Shown here piece after piece: positions 1-5,930 of a stretch of DNA of 6,541 bases (position 1 is its first letter; each line of letters starts with the position of its first letter). The DNA is taken from positions 1-6,541 of the forward strand of contig JBOGJG010000114.1 in assembly GCA_050747825.1 (NCBI GenBank), given 5' to 3'. The translations under genes were made by a program, and so were the position numbers. The notes under the pieces are model-generated. The model did not search any database. It was not told the origin of the DNA and saw nothing but the letters and a program-made list of their open reading frames with translations. Origin of the DNA: JBOGJG01 sp050747825 (lineage in GTDB: Bacteria; Acidobacteriota; UBA6911; RPQK01; JBOGJG01).

Positions 1-1658
1 GTACGCGGATTGCCCAGCGTAGGCAGGGTTGAAATCTGAATCCTGGGCATATGCTGCAGGTCGGCAGCCTGTTCCTTGAGATAAACGGGGAATCCCAGCT
101 CGGCGATATCAAAGCCGTCCGTCTTCCTTTCGTTTCCGTCCTTGAACATGCTCCAGGCCAGATTAAAGTTCAGTACGCTACGGCTGCTTATAGTATAAAC
201 GTCATCAAAAGCCACCCCCGAGTTGATGCGCCTCAACCCGTTGCTCATGAGTTCACGCCCCGTCCAATCTCCCCGATCCTGGAGACGGTTGTTGTAATGC
301 CAGCGAACGAAAATTTGCTGGCGATCGCTGATCCGGTGGTCGAAGCGACTGAGCAGAGAATAAAAGTCCTCGCCGCGGGGCTGCTGGGCGGCAAAGTAAT
401 TGTTGGAAAGATCGGCGCCGGCACTATCCATGTTGTTGGGTAGTGGAAAGAATTCCAGATATTTTCTGGCGATGGGACTGATCATTTCCGGGGGAATGAT
501 GTTGTTCGGAAACGCGTCGCGCACAACCCGGTTTTCCTCCTGGCGGGCGCTCAAAGGGTTGTAGATTTGAAATTCGGCGCCGCCTCTGGCAAGCAGCTCC
601 GAGAAATTCCCCTCTCGCTCGAGCTGAGTGGGCATTCGGTAAAAGCGAGGCTCCTGATTGGAGTCGTAGATGCCGTTATAGCTGAAGAAGAAGAAAGTTT
701 TATCGCGGCCGTTGTACAGTCCGGGCAAGCTCACGGGACCGCCCAGCGTCCCTCCAAACTGATTGTATCGCCCAGAACGCTGTTTGGGCTCCTCCGGACT
801 GCGCCGACCGGCTTCTACATCCTCCCAGAAGCTCCGGTTGACGAACCAGTCGGTGGCATTCCATCGCTGCTGGCGATGCAGTTCGTACAAGGAGCCGTGA
901 AACTCATTAGTGCCGGTCTTGATCGAAACATTAACGGCTCCACCCATGCGAGAAGCCACGGTCGCGTCAAAAGACGCCGTCTCCACTTTGAACTCCTGAA
1001 CAGCATCAGTCGGGGGAACGTAGGAGACGCGATTTCCGGCCGTGGTATTGGGCATGCCGTCGATGGTCCACTCATTGGCCCGATTTCCCCCTCCAGCCAC
1101 CGAAATATTGGAAGTCCGGCTGTTGTCAAAGGAGCGGTTAAACATGGGCTCGGCATTCCGGATGACGCCAGGAGCCAAATGAGTCAGAGCAAACGGGTTC
1201 ATATCGGTTACGGGCAGTTCGTTGATGCGCCGGTTATCAATGACCTGTCCCGCCGAGGCGGTGCTGGTCTCCAGCAGAGGAGCTTCGCCGTGAACCGTCA
1301 CTGTCTCAGTCACCTCTCCGACCTCAAGATCGATGTTCAGGGTGACCCGCTGCCCGGTGGCCAACTCCACACCGTCGTGAACGTAGGTCTTGAAACCTGG
1401 AAGCGAAGCCTCGATGCGATATGTGCCTGGAATCAGATAGGCGGCCTCATAATAACCCGAATCGTTGGTCAAGGCCGTTGACCTGCTATTGGTGCCGGTG
1501 TTGACGGCTGTCACTTCGACTCCCGGAAGGACAGCCCCCGTTTGATCCGTAACCGTGCCCAGTATCGTCGCCCGGGTCTCCTGGGCCAGGGCCGGAACCG
1601 AAAAGAACCCCAGACAAAGCGCCATCAGAGACAATCTTGAGAGACAATCTTGCTTCAT
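1..1658 (-). CDS. TonB-dependent receptor with carboxypeptidase-regulatory-like N-terminal domain (partial, C-terminus beyond window)
   Basis: Outer-membrane beta-barrel receptor expected to import a bulky ligand using TonB/ExbBD energy. I read 552 uninterrupted codons; the gene runs off the left edge without a stop, and relatives are roughly 1000-1200 residues, so about half is present. Residues 1-25 are a signal peptide (basic start, hydrophobic 11-24, cleavage after ALA at 23-25). Residues 30-112 form a carboxypeptidase-regulatory-like beta domain (ILGTVTDQTGAVLPGVEV, then SGYYEAAYLIPGTYRIEA). Plug-domain signatures follow at about 135-250, including ISVAGGGNRANEWTIDGMPN (185-204) and VNVSIKTGTNEFHGSLYE (242-259). 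Barrel-type motifs come next, such as NQFGGTLGGPV (299-309) and KTFFFFSYNG (320-329). The start is fixed by AAGGAGG six bases upstream. It lies 198 bp after the DUF1501 remnant and has its own candidate promoter. This layout is common in Acidobacteriota. The ligand cannot be deduced; a glycan is suggested only by the neighbouring hydrolase. The family call is firm. Confidence 0.
   Translation of the reverse strand, partial: MKQDCLSRLSLMALCLGFFSVPALAQETRATILGTVTDQTGAVLPGVEVTAVNTGTNSRSTALTNDSGYYEAAYLIPGTYRIEASLPGFKTYVHDGVELATGQRVTLNIDLEVGEVTETVTVHGEAPLLETSTASAGQVIDNRRINELPVTDMNPFALTHLAPGVIRNAEPMFNRSFDNSRTSNISVAGGGNRANEWTIDGMPNTTAGNRVSYVPPTDAVQEFKVETASFDATVASRMGGAVNVSIKTGTNEFHGSLYELHRQQRWNATDWFVNRSFWEDVEAGRRSPEEPKQRSGRYNQFGGTLGGPVSLPGLYNGRDKTFFFFSYNGIYDSNQEPRFYRMPTQLEREGNFSELLARGGAEFQIYNPLSARQEENRVVRDAFPNNIIPPEMISPIARKYLEFFPLPNNMDSAGADLSNNYFAAQQPRGEDFYSLLSRFDHRISDRQQIFVRWHYNNRLQDRGDWTGRELMSNGLRRINSGVAFDDVYTISSRSVLNFNLAWSMFKDGNERKTDGFDIAELGFPVYLKEQAADLQHMPRIQISTLPTLGNPR
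1628..1653 (-). repeat. 13-bp tandem duplication inside the receptor signal-peptide coding region
   Basis: Two adjacent 13-bp copies (plus strand gagacaatcttga at 1628-1640 and gagacaatcttgc at 1641-1653) differ only in the last base. They encode residues 3-11 of the receptor. Because 13 is not a multiple of three, the two copies are read in different frames (QDCL, then SRLSL). Loss of one copy would give M-K-Q-D-C-L followed by TGA. Confidence 0.
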
Positions 1659-1664
1659 ACCTTC

Positions 1665-1671
1665 CCTCCTT
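1665..1671 (-). promoter_or_regulatory. Shine-Dalgarno site of the TonB-dependent receptor
   Basis: The minus strand reads AAGGAGG, followed by six bases and the ATG at 1658-1656. This strong site selects residue M1 over the in-frame Met at residue 12, which has no comparable site. Confidence 0.
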
Positions 1672-1697
1672 CCTCCGAAAATTTGAATTTTGAGTTC

Positions 1698-1726
1698 ATT
1701 ATAGCGGGATTGCCAGGCAGTGCCTA
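1698..1726 (-). promoter_or_regulatory. Candidate sigma70-type promoter of the TonB-dependent receptor
   Basis: On the minus strand TAGGCA (1726-1721, four of six matches to the -35 consensus) is separated by 17 bases from a perfect TATAAT (1703-1698). The predicted start near 1691 leaves a leader of about 33 bases. A short inverted repeat, AGGCA-G-TGCCT (1715-1725), overlaps the -35 element and could be a regulator half-site pair. No experimental support; the perfect -10 and ideal spacing make it credible, although acidobacterial promoters are poorly known. Confidence 0.
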
Positions 1727-1830
1727 TAAAGAAATCGTCGCTTTTCCCCCCGTCTTTTTAGATGAGCTTTTGAATCAAACTTTAACCTCTGCTAAACGTT
1801 CAGGGGGTTACGATCCTATTCCCTATCCCT

Positions 1831-1853
1831 TAAATGGACCAGCATTCCATTTA
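1831..1853 (-). terminator. Perfect 8-bp inverted repeat just after the DUF1501 stop; weak terminator candidate
   Basis: TAAATGGA (1831-1838) and TCCATTTA (1846-1853) are perfect complements around a 7-base loop. The left arm in transcription order starts three bases after the TGA of the DUF1501 remnant, a usual place for a transcript end. The stem is AT-rich and on the minus strand is followed by AGGGATAGGG rather than a T-run, so it is not a standard intrinsic terminator. It could instead stabilise the 3' end of the hydrolase operon transcript or be coincidental. Confidence 0.
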
Positions 1854-1856
1854 CTA

Positions 1857-2309
1857 TCACTCGGAAAACACCTCCTGAATCGGGCGCCCGTGGTCGGTGA
1901 TTGGGACGGGCCGGCTACCCGCAAACAGCGTATGGGTTGGATCAATTCCCAAGGCGGCGTGAATGGTGGCATGGAAATCGGGAATTGAAACCGGGCGCTC
2001 AACAATCTTTTGCGCAAGTTCATCGGTTGTGCCGATCACTTGTCCTGTGCGCAGCCCACCTCCGGCCAGCAATCCGCTAAAACATTGGGAATGATGCCCA
2101 CGACCTCCGCCGCTGTCAAATTCACCCGGGCGGCCGAATTCGGTGGCAATTACAGTCAGTGTCGTATCGAGCAGGCGATTTCTCTCCAGGTCCTGCAGTA
2201 AGCTGGCCAGGGCCTTATCCAGGTCTTGAATTAGCAAGTGTTGGTTTGGAATGGTTTTCCATTTTTATGGATGACGTTCAACCTCCAATGGATGAAGTTT
2301 GGGTGGCAT
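1857..2309 (-). pseudogene. DUF1501 family protein, internally deleted and interrupted remnant
   Basis: What remains is the C-terminal quarter of a DUF1501 protein, a family related to the alkaline phosphatase/sulfatase superfamily, normally about 400-480 residues and exported by Tat. From about 2261 to 1857 the frame reads a recognisable family tail: an amphipathic segment (LIQDLDKALASLLQDLERN), TEFGRPGEFDSGGGRGHH, LLAGGGLRTGQVIGTTDE, then RPVSIPDFHATIHAALGIDP and the usual ending PVPITDHGRPIQEVF. Upstream in the same frame are an ATG at 2309, 14 codons (MPPKLHPLEVERHP) and a TAA at 2267-2265. The start has GGAGG eight bases upstream and lies 19 bp after the hydrolase stop, so it was probably cotranscribed and translationally coupled. 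Roughly 300 codons are missing. WKTIPNQH just after the stop may be a decayed WDTHxNQH motif (inference). A TTG at 2237 could start a 126-residue piece but has no ribosome binding site. A misassembly is the main alternative. Confidence 0.
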
Positions 2310-2317
2310 CTGTGGAT

Positions 2318-2322
2318 CCTCC
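2318..2322 (-). promoter_or_regulatory. Shine-Dalgarno site preceding the DUF1501 remnant
   Basis: GGAGG on the minus strand lies eight bases before the ATG at 2309 and within 10 bases of the hydrolase TAG (2331-2329). It marks where the DUF1501 gene once began and argues that the 14-codon start is the original N-terminus, not noise. Confidence 0.
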
Positions 2323-2328
2323 GTTCAG

Positions 2329-5268
2329 CTATTGGGCCTGTGACAGTTCCGCGTTTCGCAGCAGCTTCACGACGATGTAGGGTGTTTCCTGATAAAGGTT
2401 CGGGTAAATCCGGCCGTTTCCCTTTTCATCCATCACCTCGAGCAGGTACATGAAATCCCATCTGGAGGCAACGTCCTCACCGGGAATCACGGCCACGTAC
2501 TCGTTTTTCTTATCGGTCGGGTGCATGGCCAGTGACTTGTAATCCTGATACTGACTGACACTCCGGTGGCGCACGCGAGCCCACCTGACGCCGGACGGAT
2601 CGGAGATCGTGGCCCGAATGGTGAGAGGCTGCTCGGCCGGAGCGCTGGTGACCGGCGTGTGAGCAACCGAGGGAGCCTCATCGTCGCGAGTCACCATAAC
2701 AACAACGGGATAGACTTCCCCTCGCAGCGGATAACTTGACTCCCGGTCCGACTGATCTTGTGCTTCAATATAGTAAGCAAGCCCTTCCGTCACTGCCAAG
2801 CCGGGGATCACGGCCCGATAAACGTGAGGCGCGCTCTTCTGCATGTCCACTTCTTCGTAATCGCCGTCCGGGCCGATTCGATAGGCGAGCTGCACATTCT
2901 CGATCGGATCTTTGGCGCTAATCGTAGCGCTGAGGACCAAATCTTTTCGGGGCAGGGCCCTGCGGACCGGCGCATGGGCGATCAAGGGGGCGCCCCCGGG
3001 CACCGCCGGCTGGAACGCCCGCCTTTCGGCCTCGAGTTCCTCCAGCCCCTTTTGCAAGGCGACTAACTCGTGTCTCCAGTGTCCCGTCAGGCCGGAACGG
3101 TCGAGCCCCATCCTCAAGTTGTCTGCGTAAACGTCACCGGCCGCTTTTACCAACCTCTCCCAGGCCTCGATGGCGCTCTGCTCATGGACAATAGCAGCAT
3201 CCAGAGCGGACAGATCTCCCGATTGCTTGTAGAGAGCCCAATTGATCCCGGCCGGGATTCTGCGCGAGTGATAAAGCGCCAGATTGGCCAGAATTTTCAG
3301 ATCGACCTTAGTGGAAACGAATTCCTTGTTCCGATGATTCCCGATCTGCGCTTCGGCCTGTTCGACCAGTTTCAGGACATCCTCGGCGGTTTGAGCAAAC
3401 CATTGGCTGGTCTCCAGCGGATGAAGCTTGGCCGAATCTCTTCCTTCCAGGCGATTGCGCGCTGCATCACTGATGCTCAAAAATTGTTGTGTGTCGCTGC
3501 CATCGGCCCTGGCATAATCCGGCAAATCTTCGCGCCTCTGCTTTTCAATCCAACCGCGCGTGGTGGGAAAGCGGTTATACGGAAAGTTGTAACTCTGGAT
3601 CATGGGCAGGATCCAGCTGGCCCGGTGGAGGCCTTGCTCGACATAAGGGGCCGCCGCCTTCCCGAAGCGGCTTTCGAACTCTTTACGCCAGACCTGGGGC
3701 GGAGTCTCGGGATTGTAGCCAATGCGGCCAAAAACCTGATAGAAGTGCCAATAGCGGTCCAGCTCATCCTGATAATATTGATGCTCGGGTTTCAAAAGCT
3801 GGAAAGGCTCCATATCATGTGGCTGTGAAGCCATTTTGGTGGCCAGCATCTCATTGATTTCGAAGCCGTTTCCGTCGTAAAGATGCGTGCTTTGGGCAAA
3901 GCGGCGCACCCACTCCGGATCTCCCCACAAGAGGATGCGCGTGGTTCCGCCGTTCCACAGCCGCCAGTGCAGGTCGTAAGTCTTCGGGTAGCGCAGCAAA
4001 TCGGCGTAGCCATGGCGCCTGTCGAATTGATTTTGAAGATTGATGTGAGAGGGGTGAAAGGGAAGTCCCATCTGCTCCGCCCAATACTTCGTGGCGATTC
4101 TGATGTTTACACCCATATTCACGGCCAGATCGATGAGAGAGTCGGGGAAGCCCTTGGCTCTGGCGGTAAACTCCATGTGCGGAGCGTTGTCCATCATGAC
4201 CTGGTAAATGCCCCTCCAGAACTCGGTCATTTCCTCCTCTTTCAATCCCGACTCGCCATGCATCCGGAACTGGACGGCATCCACTTCAGGAAAGAGCTTT
4301 AGAAATCTCTCGAGGGCCGCTTGGTTATATGCCATCAGGTTGTCCTGAGTCACTCCGGCGACAATTCCGGGCACAGCTTCACCGGGATCCACATCCATGC
4401 CGCCGGACTGTACGCCACCTCGGTAAATATGGTCCCAGAACCCAATTGTGAACTTCAGTCCTCGCTGCTGAGTCATTTCAATCAGCCTCTTTAATGCCTT
4501 GAAATGACGCTGCTGATCTTCTTTTGTGAACCCGACTACGTGAACCCCAGGAAATCCTTCGACATCGAAGAAATAGGGGTAAGCCGGCGCAAAATAACCT
4601 GCATTTTCATAAGCGAATAGCAGCGCGAAGGCGTTGAACCGATTTTCAGCCAGCATATCGAGATAACGAGCCCAATGATTCTCGTTGAAGAAGCGGCTCT
4701 CGAAGTACTTCTGATGCATCGTGTAAACGGAAACGGCCCGCTCGGGAACCGCCGGTTTCTCCGTCACATCGCGAACTTCGCTCAGGGGCTTTTGCGCGTC
4801 GGAAACCCAACCGATCCGGTTAGCTACCTCAAGAAGACCATACATTAGCCCTCGGTCATCTGATCCGCCAACCAGCAGAGCCGGATTGCCGTTCCATTGC
4901 GTATGGCGGATTACCAGCGCCTCGGGGGCGTCGGGCACAGAGATATTCTTCTCATTGAGCAGGCGCGCCGCCTTATTTGGTCCGGTACTCAGACCCGCAA
5001 TGATCACCGTTTGGGCATCGGTTGTCTCCAGCCGTTCGCTCCTGACCACGGAAAGTCCTTTGGCCTCAAGGGCCTGAATCAGCTTGTCGAGCCCATGTTC
5101 AGTGGCAGAACCGGGATTCTGGTCCGTCACCACTAGAACAGACGTTGATGCAGCATAGGCTCGATTTCCGGCGGGTTGGGTCCAACCGGCTGCAGCTAAG
5201 CCGATCAGTACAAGCGAAAAAGCCACTAATTTAATCTTGCTTGACGGTATCGTTGTCGTTTCACTCAT
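2329..5268 (-). CDS. Exported glycoside-hydrolase-like protein with GH20/GH67-type N-terminal domain and two C-terminal Ig-like domains
   Basis: A 979-residue protein predicted to act on an external glycan; substrate and exact CAZy family are unknown. Residues 1-39 look like a signal peptide (hydrophobic 13-28, cleavage after AYA at 37-39). Residues 42-155 resemble the small alpha/beta domain preceding the barrel in GH20, GH67 and GH115 enzymes, ending in DDRGLMYGLLEVANRIGW (137-154). Residues about 175-500 look like a TIM barrel, with ENHWARYLDMLAENRFNAF (196-214), FTIGFWDHIY (273-282), VQFRMHGESGL (332-342) and RILLWGDPEW (444-453). Candidate catalytic acids are D279, E339, D450 and E470/E473 (inference). 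A helical region (about 500-755) and two Ig/FN3-like beta domains (about 762-858 and 864-968) follow. ATG at 5268 is supported by AAGGA five bases upstream. It is followed at 19 bp by a DUF1501 remnant and further down by a TonB receptor, hinting at a glycan-use locus. Export and general fold are likely; hydrolase activity is moderate. Confidence 0.
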   Translation of the reverse strand: MSETTTIPSSKIKLVAFSLVLIGLAAAGWTQPAGNRAYAASTSVLVVTDQNPGSATEHGLDKLIQALEAKGLSVVRSERLETTDAQTVIIAGLSTGPNKAARLLNEKNISVPDAPEALVIRHTQWNGNPALLVGGSDDRGLMYGLLEVANRIGWVSDAQKPLSEVRDVTEKPAVPERAVSVYTMHQKYFESRFFNENHWARYLDMLAENRFNAFALLFAYENAGYFAPAYPYFFDVEGFPGVHVVGFTKEDQQRHFKALKRLIEMTQQRGLKFTIGFWDHIYRGGVQSGGMDVDPGEAVPGIVAGVTQDNLMAYNQAALERFLKLFPEVDAVQFRMHGESGLKEEEMTEFWRGIYQVMMDNAPHMEFTARAKGFPDSLIDLAVNMGVNIRIATKYWAEQMGLPFHPSHINLQNQFDRRHGYADLLRYPKTYDLHWRLWNGGTTRILLWGDPEWVRRFAQSTHLYDGNGFEINEMLATKMASQPHDMEPFQLLKPEHQYYQDELDRYWHFYQVFGRIGYNPETPPQVWRKEFESRFGKAAAPYVEQGLHRASWILPMIQSYNFPYNRFPTTRGWIEKQRREDLPDYARADGSDTQQFLSISDAARNRLEGRDSAKLHPLETSQWFAQTAEDVLKLVEQAEAQIGNHRNKEFVSTKVDLKILANLALYHSRRIPAGINWALYKQSGDLSALDAAIVHEQSAIEAWERLVKAAGDVYADNLRMGLDRSGLTGHWRHELVALQKGLEELEAERRAFQPAVPGGAPLIAHAPVRRALPRKDLVLSATISAKDPIENVQLAYRIGPDGDYEEVDMQKSAPHVYRAVIPGLAVTEGLAYYIEAQDQSDRESSYPLRGEVYPVVVMVTRDDEAPSVAHTPVTSAPAEQPLTIRATISDPSGVRWARVRHRSVSQYQDYKSLAMHPTDKKNEYVAVIPGEDVASRWDFMYLLEVMDEKGNGRIYPNLYQETPYIVVKLLRNAELSQAQ

Positions 5269-5273
5269 AAATA

Positions 5274-5278
5274 TCCTT
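5274..5278 (-). promoter_or_regulatory. Shine-Dalgarno site of the glycoside-hydrolase-like gene
   Basis: AAGGA on the minus strand, within AAAAAAGGATATTT, lies five bases before the ATG at 5268-5266. It supports this start. I found no confident promoter further upstream: TTGAAA near 5360-5365 has no good -10 at the right distance. Confidence 0.
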
Positions 5279-5374
5279 TTTTATTGCGGATGTTTCCTTG
5301 TTTTTACACCAGCGCCGAAAGGAATACAATACAAACTGGAATAGCTTTCTATTTCTATTTTTCAAGTCCAGCAA

Positions 5375-5431
5375 CAATTTCGCCGGCTTACCGATCTGAG
5401 ATTAAGCCGGGCAATGTCCGCGAAATTGCCC
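5375..5431 (+). promoter_or_regulatory. Nested inverted repeats with mutually exclusive pairing; possible cis-regulatory RNA
   Basis: CAATTTCG (5375-5382) pairs perfectly with CGAAATTG (5421-5428), and directly stacked inside it CCGGCTTA (5383-5390) pairs perfectly with TAAGCCGG (5403-5410). This gives a 16-bp helix with a 12-base loop and a 10-base 3' bulge. A competing 7-bp helix, GGGCAAT (5409-5415) with ATTGCCC (5425-5431), would break both. The last base of that helix touches an AAGGAGG ribosome binding site at 5432-5438 on the plus strand, so pairing choice could affect initiation. I do not match it to a known riboswitch class. It could also be read in the hydrolase leader on the minus strand, or be a protein-binding or repeat element at the DNA level. 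Confidence 0.
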
Positions 5432-5447
5432 AAGGAGGTCAGCAACC

Positions 5448-5474
5448 ATGGAAAATTGGAAACGAAGGATTTAA
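5448..5474 (+). CDS. 8-codon ORF with perfect Shine-Dalgarno; possible leader peptide or truncated gene start
   Basis: AAGGAGG (5432-5438) is followed by nine bases and ATG; the frame reads M-E-N-W-K-R-R-I then TAA. The strength and spacing of the ribosome binding site are better than those of any plus-strand gene here, and it follows the paired structure at 5375-5431, an arrangement typical of a regulated 5' end. No gene follows in the same frame, and the next plus-strand gene starts 219 bp later with its own promoter. It may be the remnant of a gene whose body has been deleted or frameshifted, or a leader peptide that lost its operon. Translation is unproven. Confidence 0.
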   Translation: MENWKRRI

Positions 5475-5655
5475 CACTCAAAAAAACGGGGGATACGGCC
5501 TGGAGAATGTCTTCTTCACCGTTGTGCTCGCCGGCTGGGGATTGACCCCCGAAGCGCCTGACATGTCGTTGCGAGTTTCTGCTGCCTTCTCCTGTAAAAC
5601 CCGATAATATGCGGATTGGATAACATGCTGAGTACGGCCTCGGGGGAAAGCGGAA

Positions 5656-5685
5656 TTGTCGCTCGATGATGTAATGATGTATAAT
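5656..5685 (+). promoter_or_regulatory. Candidate vapBC promoter, probably giving a leaderless mRNA
   Basis: TTGTCG (5656-5661, four of six matches to -35) is separated by 18 bases from a perfect TATAAT (5680-5685). Transcription would begin about 5691-5693, at or just before the antitoxin ATG at 5694. The ATG has no Shine-Dalgarno, which fits leaderless translation. Confidence 0.
5666..5681 (+). repeat. Perfect 8-bp tandem repeat in the vapBC promoter spacer; candidate operator
   Basis: ATGATGTA occurs twice without a gap (5666-5673 and 5674-5681), filling most of the space between -35 and -10 and touching the TATAAT. Ribbon-helix-helix antitoxins bind short direct or inverted repeats as dimers and repress their own promoters, so this is a natural candidate site. 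The role is inferred. Confidence 0.
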
Positions 5686-5691
5686 TTCGAA

Positions 5692-5701
5692 CGATGCATC
5701 G
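5692..5701. repeat. 10-bp palindrome spanning the antitoxin start codon; candidate operator
   Basis: CGATGCATCG is a perfect palindrome that contains the antitoxin ATG (5694-5696) and lies over the predicted transcription start. It follows a smaller palindrome, TTCGAA, at 5686-5691. It could be a second binding site for the antitoxin or the toxin-antitoxin complex. Confidence 0.
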
Positions 5702-5930
5702 CACGCAGGTTTTGTTGCACAAAGATCAGTACCATGCTCTCAAAACGCAGGCCAGACGGGAAGGCAAGAGCTTATCCGAGCTGATCCGCAGGGCAGTCGC
5801 CGAATGGCTGGGAGAGACAAGAACGACCTCGCCGGCGCGACTGGCAGATATATGTGCTTTGGGTAAGGATCCAAAGGGGCCAAAAGCCCGAGACCACGAC
5901 TCATTTCTCTACAAGTGGAATCGGAAGTGA
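5694..5930 (+). CDS. vapB: VapB-type ribbon-helix-helix antitoxin
   Basis: A 78-residue antitoxin expected to neutralise the adjacent PIN-domain toxin and to repress the shared promoter. Residues 3-8 (RTQVLL) are the DNA-binding beta strand, residues 11-23 and 26-40 the two helices (DQYHALKTQARREGKSLSEL, then IRRAVAEWLGE), with the turn at EGKS. This is the CopG/Arc-like ribbon-helix-helix pattern. The C-terminal part (about 48-78, ending DHDSFLYKWNRK) is the segment that in this family wraps the toxin. The ATG at 5694 is the first Met and sits immediately after the predicted transcription start with no Shine-Dalgarno, so translation is probably leaderless. The TGA stop overlaps the GTG of the toxin gene, which implies coupled translation. 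Family call is firm; exact vapB subtype is not. Confidence 0.
   Translation: MHRTQVLLHKDQYHALKTQARREGKSLSELIRRAVAEWLGETRTTSPARLADICALGKDPKGPKARDHDSFLYKWNRK

Larger units (their letters stand above)
5269..5693. other. Divergent intergenic region between hydrolase gene and vapBC
   Basis: This 425-bp stretch has no gene I would defend. From left to right it holds the hydrolase leader and ribosome binding site (5269-5285), an AT-rich stretch that may include the hydrolase promoter (about 5290-5370), a nested inverted-repeat structure (5375-5431) with a Shine-Dalgarno and 8-codon ORF (5432-5474), about 180 bp without recognisable content, and the vapBC promoter (5656-5685). Longer open frames exist (for example plus-strand 5284-5607) but start at a TTG inside the hydrolase leader, lack a ribosome binding site and match no family I know. 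The 5375-5520 part may be the abandoned 5' end of a deleted rightward gene. Confidence 0.

Noticed and set aside
567..1481. Long plus-strand open frame of 304 codons
   Set aside because: It is the antisense of the TonB-dependent receptor, whose frame is continuous and has clear family motifs; the plus-strand translation resembles nothing and has no ribosome binding site.
3070..3828. Plus-strand open frame of 252 codons inside the hydrolase gene
   Set aside because: Antisense to the hydrolase coding sequence, with no family resemblance; a by-product of codon composition.
5486..5503. Six codons TGDTAW, similar to the N-terminal motif of ammonium transporters
   Set aside because: The match is only six residues, lies in a different frame from the nearby good start codon, and the following residues (RMSSSPLC, then a stop) do not continue the family pattern. 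A decayed remnant is possible but not supportable.
5284..5607. Plus-strand open frame of 107 codons upstream of the hydrolase
   Set aside because: Its start is a TTG in the hydrolase leader, there is no ribosome binding site, and it runs through the paired structure at 5375-5431; no domain is recognisable.
5478..5735. Minus-strand open frame of 85 codons across the vapBC promoter
   Set aside because: It covers the promoter and start of vapB in antisense, lacks a ribosome binding site, and has no family resemblance.
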